DNA from: Macrostomum hystrix
Taxonomy: Eukaryota; Platyhelminthes; Macrostomidae
DNA length: 64,000 nucleotides
Assembly (NCBI GenBank): GCA_950097015.1
Contig: CATNEN010000038.1
Location: forward strand, 9,310,001-9,374,000
Reading direction: 5' to 3'
Positions 1 through 10,499 of the stretch are shown in pieces; the stretch's first letter is position 1; each line of letters begins with the position of its first letter. The position numbers and the translations under genes are program-made. The notes beneath the pieces are model-generated. The model was not told the origin of the DNA and searched no databases. It was given only the letters and a program-made list of their open reading frames with translations.

Positions 1-692
1 CTCAAGTATCCCTTACAGTTCAATGGAAAAAACTGACAGGTAATTGAGAATGAATCAGGAGTTAAATATTACATTGATATCCGCGTTGGGATCAAGTTTG
101 GACGCATTGACTAACTTATCGAAAAACTGCAAATATAACTAAGCTAGTAACAGCTATGCATACACGTAGCTATGTATTTTACGTTATTTATACAGCGAAA
201 CGGCTGGTCATCACATGTTGTACCTATTCGACATTTGGCTGTTAATAGATATACAAACCACTTTTATTCGGACAATCGGAACAACAGACGTGTTTAGAAA
301 TACATAAACGAGCGTAAGGATAAGCGTAAAACAATATATACTCACATATAGAGGAAAGCTTCAAACATATTTAAACAAATCTACTCAGTAAGATACAGCT
401 CAATAACCATTAACGTAGAAAGTAACGTACATTGAACTTCGTTTCTATTCATCTTGCCAAAATGTCACCGTCACTACGATTTACGAGTTTCGTATCTCTT
501 TTATTACCATGCAGAGTATATTCAATATATTTTTGTGGGTGTTTTAAGACTTGAAAGTATTTACTGTCCATATATATATTTAACATATAGGAACAACGGA
601 AGCAGAAAAAATAATAGCGGTCCTATTTATCTGCATTTATCTGCAGTGTGTTGATGAGACATGCCTAAGTTTGATTCTAGAATTCTTCACGT
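1..692. other. AT-rich intergenic flank, no gene seen
   Basis: AT-rich sequence leading into the 44-bp satellite. The only open frame, about 454-654 (+), starts at a TTG, has no recognisable domain and has noncoding-like composition, so I do not call a gene. Confidence 0.6.
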
Positions 693-3600
693 ACCAGTTT
701 AACCACAGTTCTGTGAGTCAGCTTGCTGAACCAACTACCAGTTTAACCACAGTTCTGTGAGTCAGCTTGCTGAACCAACTACCAGTTTAACCACAGTTCT
801 GTGAGTCAGCTTGCTGAACCAACTACCAGTTTAACCACAGTTCTGTGAGTCAGCTTGCTGAACCAACTACCAGTTTAACCACAGTTCTGTGAGTCAGCTT
901 GCTGAACCAACTACCAGTTTAACCACAGTTCTGTGAGTCAGCTTGCTGAACCAACTACCAGTTTAACCACAGTTCTGTGAGTCAGCTTGCTGAACCAACT
1001 ACCAGTTTAACCACATTTCTGTGAGTCAGCTTGCTGAACCAACTACCAGTTTAACCACAGTTCTGTGAGTCAGCTTGCTGAACCAACTACCAGTTTAACC
1101 ACAGTTCTGTGAGTCAGCTTGCTGAACCAACTACCAGTTTAACCACAGTTCTGTGAGTCAGCTTGCTGAACCAACTACCAGTTTAACCACAGTTCTGTGA
1201 GTCAGCTTGCTGAACCAACTACCAGTTTAACCACATTTCTGTGAGTCAGCTTGCTGAACCAACTACCAGTTTAACCACAGTTCTGTGAGTCAGCTTGCTG
1301 AACCAACTACCAGTTTAACCACAGTTCTGTGAGTCAGCTTGCTGAACCAACTACCAGTTTAACCACAGTTCTGTGAGTCAACTTGCTGAACCAACTACCA
1401 GTTTAACCACAGTTCTGTGAGTCAGCTTGCTGAACCAACTACCAGTTTAACCACAGTTCTGTGAGTCAGCTTGCTGAACCAACTACCAGTTTAACCACAG
1501 TTCTGTGAGTCAGCTTGCTGAACCAACTACCAGTTTAACCACAGTTCTGTGAGTCAGCTTGCTGAACCAACTACCAGTTTAACCACAGTTCTGTGAGTCA
1601 GCTTGCTGAACCAACTACCAGTTTAACCACAGTTCTGTGAGTCAGCTTGCTGAACCAACTACCAGTTTAACCACAGTTCTGTGAGTCAACTTGCTGAACC
1701 AACTACCAGTTTAACCACAGTTCTGTGAGTCAGCTTGCTGAACCAACTACCAGTTTAACCACAGTTCTGTGAGTCAGCTTGCTGAACCAACTACCAGTTT
1801 AACCACAGTTCTGTGAGTCAGCTTGCTGAACCAACTACCAGTTTAACCACAGTTCTGTGAGTCAGCTTGCTGAACCAACTACCAGTTTAACCACAGTTCT
1901 GTGAGTCAGCTTGCTGAACCAACTACCAGTTTAACCACAGTTCTGTGAGTCAGCTTGCTGAACCAACTACCAGTTTAACCACAGTTCTGTGAGTCAGCTT
2001 GCTGAACCAACTACCAGTTTAACCACAGTTCTGTGAGTCAGCTTGCTGAACCAACTACCAGTTTAACCACAGTTCTGTGAGTCAGCTTGCTGAACCAACT
2101 ACCAGTTTAACCACAGTTCTGTGAGTCAGCTTGCTGAACCAACTACCAGTTTAACCACATTTCTGTGAGTCAGCTTGCTGAACCAACTACCAGTTTAACC
2201 ACAGTTCTGTGAGTCAGCTTGCTGAACCAACTACCAGTTTAACCACAGTTCTGTGAGTCAGCTTGCTGAACCAACTACCAGTTTAACCACAGTTCTGTGA
2301 GTCAACTTGCTGAACCAACTACCAGTTTAACCACAGTTCTGTGAGTCAGCTTGCTGAACCAACTACCAGTTTAACCACAGTTCTGTGAGTCAGCTTGCTG
2401 AACCAACTACCAGTTTAACCACAGTTCTGTGAGTCAGCTTGCTGAACCAACTACCAGTTTAACCACAGTTCTGTGAGTCAGCTTGCTGAACCAACTACCA
2501 GTTTAACCACAGTTCTGTGAGTCAGCTTGCTGAACCAACTACCAGTTTAACCACAGTTCTGTGAGTCAGCTTGCTGAACCAACTACCAGTTTAACCACAG
2601 TTCTGTGAGTCAACTTGCTGAACCAACTACCAGTTTAACCACAGTTCTGTGAGTCAGCTTGCTGAACCAACTACCAGTTTAACCACAGTTCTGTGAGTCA
2701 GCTTGCTGAACCAACTACCAGTTTAACCACAGTTCTGTGAGTCAGCTTGCTGAACCAACTACCAGTTTAACCACAGTTCTGTGAGTCAGCTTGCTGAACC
2801 AACTACCAGTTTAACCACAGTTCTGTGAGTCAGCTTGCTGAACCAACTACCAGTTTAACCACAGTTCTGTGAGTCAGCTTGCTGAACCAACTACCAGTTT
2901 AACCACAGTTCTGTGAGTCAACTTGCTGAACCAACTACCAGTTTAACCACAGTTCTGTGAGTCAGCTTGCTGAACCAACTACCAGTTTAACCACAGTTCT
3001 GTGAGTCAGCTTGCTGAACCAACTACCAGTTTAACCACAGTTCTGTGAGTCAGCTTGCTGAACCAACTACCAGTTTAACCACAGTTCTGTGAGTCAGCTT
3101 GCTGAACCAACTACCAGTTTAACCACAGTTCTGTGAGTCAGCTTGCTGAACCAACTACCAGTTTAACCACAGTTCTGTGAGTCAGCTTGCTGAACCAACT
3201 ACCAGTTTAACCACAGTTCTGTGAGTCAGCTTGCTGAACCAACTACCAGTTTAACCACAGTTCTGTGAGTCAGCTTGCTGAACCAACTACCAGTTTAACC
3301 ACAGTTCTGTGAGTCAGCTTGCTGAACCAACTACCAGTTTAACCACAGTTCTGTGAGTCAGCTTGCTGAACCAACTACCAGTTTAACCACAGTTCTGTGA
3401 GTCAGCTTGCTGAACCAACTACCAGTTTAACCACAGTTCTGTGAGTCAGCTTGCTGAACCAACTACCAGTTTAACCACAGTTCTGTGAGTCAACTTGCTG
3501 AACCAACTACCAGTTTAACCACAGTTCTGTGAGTCAGCTTGCTGAACCAACTACCAGTTTAACCACAGTTCTGTGAGTCAGCTTGCTGAACCAACTACCA

Positions 3601-4476
3601 GTTTAACCACAGTTCTGTGAGTCAGCTTGCTGAACCAACTACCAGTTTAACCACAGTTCTGTGAGTCAGCTTGCTGAACCAACTACCAGTTTAACCACAG
3701 TTCTGTGAGTCAGCTTGCTGAACCAACTACCAGTTTAACCACAGTTCTGTGAGTCAGCTTGCTGAACCAACTACCAGTTTAACCACAGTTCTGTGAGTCA
3801 ACTTGCTGAACCAACTACCAGTTTAACCACAGTTCTGTGAGTCAGCTTGCTGAACCAACTACCAGTTTAACCACAGTTCTGTGAGTCAGCTTGCTGAACC
3901 AACTACCAGTTTAACCACAGTTCTGTGAGTCAACTTGCTGAACCAACTACCAGTTTAACCACAGTTCTGTGAGTCAGCTTGCTGAACCAACTACCAGTTT
4001 AACCACAGTTCTGTGAGTCAGCTTGCTGAACCAACTACCAGTTTAACCACAGTTCTGTGAGTCAGCTTGCTGAACCAACTACCAGTTTAACCACAGTTCT
4101 GTGAGTCAGCTTGCTGAACCAACTACCAGTTTAACCACAGTTCTGTGAGTCAGCTTGCTGAACCAACTACCAGTTTAACCACAGTTCTGTGAGTCAGCTT
4201 GCTGAACCAACTACCAGTTTAACCACAGTTCTGTGAGTCAGCTTGCTGAACCAACTACCAGTTTAACCACAGTTCTGTGAGTCAGCTTGCTGAACCAACT
4301 ACCAGTTTAACCACAGTTCTGTGAGTCAGCTTGCTGAACCAACTACCAGTTTAACCACAGTTCTGTGAGTCAACTTGCTGAACCAACTACCAGTTTAACC
4401 ACAGTTCTGTGAGTCAGCTTGCTGAACCAACTACCAGTTTAACCACAGTTCTGTGAGTCAACTTGCTGAACCAACT
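693..4476. repeat. 44-bp tandem satellite, exactly 86 units
   Basis: The unit begins ACCAGTTTAACCACAGTTCT and is 44 bp long. The array spans 3784 bp, which is 86 x 44 with no indel, and units are nearly identical. Two recurrent variants mark subsets: GTCAAC for GTCAGC (variant A near 1381, 1689, 2305, 2613, 2921, 3493, 3801, 3933, 4373, 4461) and ACATTTCTG for ACAGTTCTG (near 1013, 1233, 2157). Several variant spacings are 308 bp (7 units) or 616 bp, which implies higher-order duplication. It lies just beyond the 3' end of the stum-like gene. It is not a CRISPR array because there are no unique spacers. Confidence 0.97.
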
Positions 4477-4559
4477 TTCTAGGATAAGTCATTCACCATT
4501 CACCATTACTCATTGGTGCAGCTGCTTTATCCAGATCAGCTAATTTATCCGGCGAAGGC

Positions 4560-7500
4560 CTAACGCGGTCTCAGCAGATTGATGAGGCCGCCAGTGTGGT
4601 GCCCGCCGCCGACGTCTCCTTCCCCGCCGCTGCCAACGCCGCCGCCCATCAGGGCGTTGAGAGCCTTCTCGGCGATCTCCTGCTTCCGCTTGCGTCGCAG
4701 TTCATCTCTCAGGTCAACTGGGCGAAGTCGTAAATGTAATGATTGGAAAATATGAGCGCCATGTCAAACAGGTAAAATGTGTCAACGATTTTAAAATCTG
4801 ATCTTCCTGTCTAACACGTAAACTTCCAGTCTAACATGTAAAATTCCTGTCGAACAAGTAAAAAACTAGCGATTTAATAGGTGAAATTCCTGTCTAACAG
4901 GTTAACTTGCTGTCTAACAGGTGAACTTGCTGTCTAACAGGTGAGCTTGCTGTCTAACAGGTTAACTTGCCGTCTAACAGGTAAACATCCTGTCTAACAG
5001 GTGAACTTGCTGTCTAACAGGTGAACTTGCTGTCTAACAGGTGAACTTGCTGTCTAACAGGTTAACTTGCCGTCTAACAGGGGAACTTGCTGTCTAACAG
5101 GTGAACTTGCTGTCTAACAGGTTAACTTGCTGTCTAACAGGTGAGCTTGCTGTCTAACAGGTAAACATCCTGTCTAACAGGTAAACATCCTGTATAACCA
5201 GTGAACTTGCTGTCTAACAGGTGAACTTGCTGTCTAACAGGTGAACTTGCTGTCTAACAGGTGAACTTGCTATCTAACAGGTAAACATCCTGTCTAACAG
5301 GTAAACATCCTGTCTAACAGGTGAACTTGCTGTCTAACAGGTAAACATCCTGTCTAACAGGTAAACATCCTGTCTAACAGGAAAACATCCTGTCTAACAG
5401 GTAAACATCCTGTCTAACAGGTAAACATCCTGTCTAACAGGTAAACATCCTGTCTAACAGGTGAACTTCCTGTCTAACAGGTGAACTTACTGTCTAACAG
5501 GTGAACTTGCTGCCTAACAGGTAAACATCCTGTCTAACAGGTAAACATCCTGTCTAACAGGTAAACATCCTGTCTAACAGGAAAACATCCTGTCTAACAG
5601 GTAAACATCCTGTCTAACAGTAAACATCCTGTCTAACAGGTAAACATTCTGTCTAACAGGTGAACTTGCTGTCTAACAGGTGAACTTGCTGTCTAACAGG
5701 TGAACTTGCTGTCTAACAGGTGAGCTTGCTGTCTAACAGGTAAACATCCTGTCTAACAGGTAAACATCCTGTATAACCAGTGAACTTGCTGTCTAACAGG
5801 TGAACTTGCTGTCTAACAGGTGAACTTGCTGTCTAACAGGTGAACTTGCTATCTAACAGGTAAACATCCTGTCTAACAGGTAAACATCCTGTCTAACAGG
5901 TGAACTTGCTGTCTAACAGGTGAAAATTCTGTCTAACAGGTAAACTTAGACATCAAGCAGTTTGCTCACGCGCTTTCTGCACCGCGTAGATGCCCCAGGC
6001 CATGCTCCAGAACCAGCCAACCAACAAGAAGGTGACCGTCACCAACTGGGAGATGCCCACCCAGAAGTTAATGCATACCGGCTTGAAGAAGCCCTGCACT
6101 TTGCGGTGTTCCTTCGGGCCTACGCACAGGTAGAGAAGTCCGGACACGATCGTTCCTAACCCGGGCAGTAGAACATTCAGGGTCAGCACGAACAGGGCCG
6201 CTGGAACTGGCAGCACTGGCACCTGTTCCTGTATGTAGCTGTCGTTGCTTTGAAACCGCTTTCTAGGCTGGCCGGTCTCGTCCGCGTCCGCATTATCGGC
6301 GAGGCCGCCGTTGGCGCTGTTCGAGAAGTCGCCGCCAGAGAAGTGGCTGATTTGAGACACCGTAGATAGGCGCCGGCTATTTTGGTTAGTCTGAACGGAG
6401 AATGTTTTTAGCATTTTTGCCAAGATTTGCATGACTGCCAATAGGTAATAGGCCATGAGAGTTCCGAAAAGCTTTAAAAATGACAAATTTACCAATCAAA
6501 TGTGAGAGAGTTAAGACGAGCCAATAACTGTGAGGTAGTGACGATGAACCAATTAACTGTGAGAGACTGACGACGTACCAATGGACTGTTAGAGAATGAC
6601 GATGTACCAATGGACTGTTAGAGAATGACGATGTACCAATGAACTGTGAGGTAGTGACAATGAACCAATTAACTATGAGACAGTTAATCAATTTACCAAT
6701 GAGACAGTATGAGACACGATGTACAAATGAACTGTTAGAGACTGACGATGTACCAATGAACTGTGAGAGACTGACAATGTACCAATGAACTGTGAGAGAC
6801 TGACAATGTACCAATGAACTGTTAGAGACTGACAATGTACCAATGAACTGTGAGAGACTGACAATGTACCACTGAATGATGAGATGGTGACGAAAAGCCT
6901 AATGCCTCGTCAGTGACACCACTGAAAGTGATAATGACCGCACATTGATGAGCGGATTGCTCGGTCGCACAGAAAGATCTTGGAAATGACAGTCCTCAAA
7001 ACTGAATTGAAGCCCCGGCTAAAAACCAACAGTGTCTCTTGGCTGCTGCAGTCGTTCCAGATTCCGGGTTCGAGCTTCGATGATGCGTCTATTCAAGGAT
7101 TGGCGAACCATCCGACCCAGCTGAACATCCTCCATTGCAGGCTGCGGCGCTGTTAGCTGCAGTGGCGGCTGCTCATTCTGGGCATGGAGCTCAGACAAGT
7201 TTAAGGCCTGGCCCTGTGAGATCGGCTGTGGCTGCAACTGAGTCTCGTGGACTGCAGGCGGAGGCTTTGGCAGCTTCGAAGACGCAGTCGCTGGCGTCTT
7301 TTTGCCGCTCAACGCCGGGTGCTTCTTCGCGACTGACTTCATGGTTGAACACAAGAATCTTTCGCTACTAGCTCGTGTAGCTTTCCCTCTTAGTCCGGCT
7401 AGCGTGTTAGTTTTGATATAAGGTGGCGAAAACGGCGGTGTGTTTGTCCGATCGATATTCTAGCCATGCATGTGTGCAAATAATATTTGCCAAGCCATAG

Positions 7501-8367
7501 TGTTGTTTCAAGTTGGCTATTGACTTAAGCGAGAATCGATCCTACTTTCGAGGCTAATGATCACAAAAACTGCTTTGCGAGGCTTCTCAGACTTTGGCTG
7601 AAGAAAGTGACAAGCCTAAATGAGTTGATGAGCATAAAGAAAGACGCTCCTACCGGCCTGACTCCAGCATCCTCCAGCGACAAGAAGTCCTTGCTGCCCA
7701 GCACACGCAGGTTATCGGTAGCGCCACCAGCGTTTGTTGCCGGAGCACCACCGCCTGTCTCGGTCGCAGCCGCCTGCTGCTTGCCGGCTGCCGTGTCGCC
7801 TGCCGTCGACGCAGCCACAGCGTCGGAAGCTGCGGAACCAGCGCGACCGCCGGCGAGACCAGCCTTGCCAACTGACTTGGCCGCCGACTTCTCGTCTTTG
7901 CTGTCTTTGACTGACTCGGCGACAAAGGCGGCGTTCGTCTTGCCGTTGCCTGCAGTGCCACCACCGCCAACAGCGGCCGCTTTTAACTTCTGCGCCAGGC
8001 CGAGAGGCGGCTTGCCTGCAGCGGTCGCCGACTGCGGTGCCGCGGGGACCGGCCGCTTCGCGCCATTCTGCTGCTGCGTCGGCGCAGGCGTCGACGGTGC
8101 GACAGGATTCGGCGATGGCGAAGGAGGCGGCGGCTTTCTGACTGGAGCAGCCGCCACAGGCATCATCTCGATGGCTGAGGCGCCGCCGCTGCTGCTTGAC
8201 GGCTCCTGGAGCTGCTGCGACGGCGGTGGCTGCGACGGCTGTGGCTGCGGAGGTTGTTCAGGCGTTGCCGAGGTTATTACTGGCTTCTTCTCGCCAACCG
8301 TCGACAGGGACGGATTCGGCGCTGCCGGCTGCTGTGGAGGTGCTGCAGCTGCTGTTCGCTTCTTCAT
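4560..8367 (-). CDS. stum/SPEC3-family multipass membrane protein
   Basis: Three exons are proposed: 8367-7654, 6390-5970 and 4717-4560. The sum is 1293 nt, or 430 aa plus stop, with phases 0 and 1 matching. Exon 2 carries the family signature: a proline-rich segment VPVLPVPAALFVLTLN running into a membrane helix, then LLPGLGTIVSGL, and a second helix pair ending WFWSMAWGIYAVQKA. Exon 3 adds a basic helical tail (LRDELRRKRKQEIAEKAL), a Gly/His-rich stretch and LINLLRPR. Drosophila stum is a membrane protein needed for mechanical sensing in proprioceptive neurons, and SPEC3 was first described as a sea urchin ectodermal, cilia-associated protein. The role here is inferred from family only. Exon 1 is a 238-aa Pro/Gln/Ala/Ser low-complexity region. 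Its link to exon 2 rests on a GTAGGA donor and phase and is the weak part. An upstream in-frame ATG at 8511 is possible. Both introns contain minisatellites. Confidence 0.72.
4780..5945. repeat. 20-bp minisatellite filling stum intron 2
   Basis: The unit is about 20 bp, alternating between AACAGGTGAACTTGCTGTCT and AACAGGTAAACATCCTGTCT forms, over roughly 58 units. The ordered block of variants near 5141-5340 recurs near 5720-5918, about 579 bp away, which indicates segmental duplication inside the array. On the gene strand the array starts about 20 bp after the splice donor at 5969. Confidence 0.95.
6500..6880. repeat. Degenerate ~27-28-bp repeat in stum intron 1
   Basis: Repeats of the type GACTGACAATGTACCAATGA and AACTGTGAGAGACTGAC, imperfect, around 13 units. 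They lie in the large intron between exons 1 and 2 of the stum-like gene, close to the acceptor of exon 2. The apparent 149-aa minus-strand frame here is repeat translation. Confidence 0.85.
7019..7342 (-). CDS. Hypothetical 107-aa protein or alternative exon
   Basis: A GC-rich frame from an ATG at 7342 to a TAG at 7019. It encodes a basic N-terminus (MKSVAKKHPALSGKK), a Pro/Gln-rich middle and a charged helix RRIIEARTRNLERLQ near the C-terminus. It sits inside the proposed stum intron 1 on the same strand. It could be a small nested gene, an alternative first exon of the stum gene (both begin Met-Lys and are low complexity) or chance. No family recognised. Confidence 0.35.
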   Translation of the reverse strand: MKSVAKKHPALSGKKTPATASSKLPKPPPAVHETQLQPQPISQGQALNLSELHAQNEQPPLQLTAPQPAMEDVQLGRMVRQSLNRRIIEARTRNLERLQQPRDTVGF

Positions 8368-8559
8368 AGCGCAGTGGAAAGGGGATTTTTCCTGATCTCT
8401 GCGCCAAGTTTCAGACTTCTTAAAAGTTAGACTGAACTCGCTGCATGTGACTTGAACACGCTCTTCTGAAACTGCGCACAATGGGAACCAACCAGCACAA
8501 TATTCTCCCATTCATTCTCTTTCCATGCCACTTGCTAGTTCATAAAATATATTTTTCCT

Positions 8560-9058
8560 CTGGGAGATGACGCACAATGAGACTGACAAGCTACAATAGC
8601 ACTGGCTGCCTCACTGCCTCCCAGTCAAGGGGGTGAAGCGCGGCGGTATCCAGGAAGCGACGAACTCTCGTTGAGTCAACACTGGCGCGCTCACGGCCTC
8701 TTTATGGCGCGAGCTGCCCTTGCTCTCCATCATCTGCTTCCATTGCTGGAGCAGTTTTACAATTTAACGAACAATATATGCCTTACTGAATAGCGCAGCT
8801 CATGCGCATTTTACTGAGTGCCATGCAGTCAATGACTTGGCCCTAAGAAATAGTCGGCGCATGCATGCCCAATAATGGCTTCCTGGACGGAGGTCTTGGC
8901 AAGCTCATTGCTTGGCCCGCAGCATTCAATAGCTCTGCAAGCCATGTCGCCGGGAACGCGATCCCCATGGCTGTCACTGTGTATGCTAAATGTCGAACCT
9001 TTTTTAACTAATTGATGAGCATCATTGAGTACGAAACTGACTTTGAGTCCTATTCTGT
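8560..9058 (-). other. Coding-like GC-rich block, gene not resolved
   Basis: Two GC-rich patches have exon-like composition on the minus strand. At about 8830-9058 a frame containing SDSHGDRVPGDMACRAIECC runs to a stop, and an overlapping frame beginning MGIAFPATWLAELLNAA also ends nearby. At about 8600-8770 two frames are open, one with FLDTAALHPLDWEAV. I recognise no domain and cannot choose a frame. It may be an exon of an unidentified gene or a decayed element. Confidence 0.3.
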
Positions 9059-9065
9059 GCGACAG

Positions 9066-9465
9066 ATAATTGTGAGACAGGGATAGATGAGTGTGAGACA
9101 GGGATAGATGAGTGTGAGACAGGGATAGATGAGTGTGAGACAGGGATAGATGAGTGTGAGACGGGGATAGATGAGTGTGAGACAGGGATAGATGAGTGTG
9201 AGACAGGGATAGATGAGTGTGAGACAGGGATAGATGAGTGTGAGACAGGGATAGATGAGTGTGAGACGGGGATAGATGAGTGTGAGACAGGGATAGATGA
9301 GTGTGAGACAGGGATAGATGAGTGTGAGACAGGGATAGATGAGTGTGAGACAAGGATAGATGAGTGTGAGACAGGGATAGATGAGTGTGAGAAAGGGATA
9401 GATGAGTGTGAGACAGGGATAGATGAGTGTGAGACAGGGATAGATGAGTGTGAGACAGATAGATT
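9066..9465. repeat. 21-bp minisatellite (GATAGATGAGTGTGAGACAGG)
   Basis: About 19 units of 21 bp with A/G and C/A point variants, followed by a decayed stretch to about 9560. The unit length is a multiple of three, so the minus strand reads as a long Ser-Leu-Ser-His-Thr-His-Leu repeat. This is an artefact of the repeat, not evidence of a protein. Confidence 0.95.
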
Positions 9466-9649
9466 AGTTTAAGACAGAGATGAGTTTGAGGCATAGAAAG
9501 GTAAGTGTAAGACAAAGAAATATTAGTGAGACAGATAGATAGATGAGAGACATAGATATGAGTGTGAGACAAAGAATTGCTAGAAATTAAATAAATTAAC
9601 ATAAAATAAAACAGCTGCTCATAGGTATTAGTCACAAACGTGCCAGTTT

Positions 9650-9655
9650 TTTATT
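9650..9655 (-). promoter_or_regulatory. Candidate poly(A) signal of SNRPG
   Basis: AATAAA on the minus strand about 160 bp downstream of the SNRPG stop codon. Chosen by position only. Confidence 0.35.
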
Positions 9656-9812
9656 AACCAGAAAATTAGCAAGTTACAAAAGATTAGCACTGGCTAGAAC
9701 ACTTATATATTTTTACCAACAGTCGCGTCACCTTTGTAACAGACAAAAAGAACTTGACAGAATAGTGAAAAAGAGAAATAAATATACAGCGTTAGCGGGT
9801 GATTTTATGCGC

Positions 9813-10055
9813 TCACATTCTGTCCAGGCATTCTAGAATCATCACCGAGTTGCCGCGCACAACAATCATACCCATCCGCTGCTGCTGCTGCTGTTGCTGA
9901 TCTGGCCGAAGGATTTCTACAGCCTCGTCTAGCACCAGGTTCATGAACGGATCGAAGCCACGGAGGACGCCACTAATACGGCGCTTGCCATTGAGCTGTA
10001 TTGAGACCCGCTTGTCAAGATATTTCTTTAGCTCGGGATTCTGGGCTTTGTTCAT
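9813..10055 (-). CDS. SNRPG: Small nuclear ribonucleoprotein G (Sm G)
   Basis: An 80-aa intronless frame covering the whole Sm fold. Sm1 is seen in KKYLDKRVSIQLNGKRRISG, then GVLRGFDPFMNLVLDEAVE, and the Sm2 signature is IVVRGNSVMILE. Sm G is one of seven Sm proteins that form the heteroheptameric ring on U1, U2, U4 and U5 snRNAs in the nucleus. The start is the ATG at 10055, which gives the family's usual length of about 76-80 aa. The loop between Sm1 and Sm2 contains a run of seven glutamines encoded by CAG/CAA triplets, which is unusual for this protein. A possible acceptor, CTCTGCAG, lies about 11 bases before the ATG and could be a trans-splice or 5' UTR splice site. Confidence 0.95.
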   Translation of the reverse strand: MNKAQNPELKKYLDKRVSIQLNGKRRISGVLRGFDPFMNLVLDEAVEILRPDQQQQQQQRMGMIVVRGNSVMILECLDRM

Positions 10056-10174
10056 GCTGGAGCCGGCTGCAGAGTTTAAAGTTGTGCATTTTAATGATGG
10101 TAAATTTTCTGCTTTAGTGCAATAGGCTATCAACTAAAACCCCAGAAAATCCATAGTGCATTGTTGCAATAAAA

Positions 10175-10490
10175 AAAATAATTGATTACACCTACCCCAA
10201 TCGGGTCAGATGTGCAGCCGACAGCACAGCCGCAGATATTGCGCGGCGCATCTGAAGGCTGCGTACGGCTGTTCAGTCCATGGACTGGGGGGACGCCACA
10301 CCCACCTTCAATTATCCCAGCTAATGCTGGTAGCTGGTACCCATTTAACAGCTGGGTAAACTGAAGCAATGTAGAGTTAAGTGTCTTGCTAAAGGACACA
10401 AATTGTTCCAGTGGAGACGGGAATCGAACCCCCCCCCCCCGACCTTCAAGTCGTGAGTCCGACGCCCTAACCACTAGGCTACAACCTCTC
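10175..10490 (-). mobile_element. tRNA-derived SINE, family A, near full length
   Basis: On the minus strand the head reads as a tRNA-like promoter: GTTGTAGCCTAGTGGTTAG (A box region), then a B box within GGTTCGATTCC-like sequence. A conserved body follows with TTGTGTCCTTTAGCAAGACA, then a GC-rich 3' part containing CAGTCCATGGACTG. The poly-C run at 10430-10440 interrupts the B-box flank. The same family recurs at 16.3, 28.8, 33.2 and 60.1 kb and as fragments elsewhere. The body resembles the central domain of V-type SINEs of fishes (inference). Confidence 0.85.
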
Positions 10491-10499
10491 TCTCAGATC

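Noticed and set aside
454-654. 66-codon plus-strand frame
   Set aside because: Non-ATG start, AT-rich, no domain and no splice context.
693-4476. CRISPR-like regular repeat
   Set aside because: The 44-bp units are contiguous with no unique spacers, and the genome is eukaryotic. It is a tandem satellite.
7607-8395. 262-codon plus-strand frame opposite stum exon 1
   Set aside because: It is the antisense of a GC-rich low-complexity exon. The minus-strand frame is preferred because it ends in a donor in phase with the recognised stum core.
8829-9635. 268-codon minus-strand frame with Ser-His-Thr-His-Leu repeats
   Set aside because: Most of it is the 21-bp minisatellite. Only the terminal ~70 codons look coding-like, and these are listed separately with low confidence.
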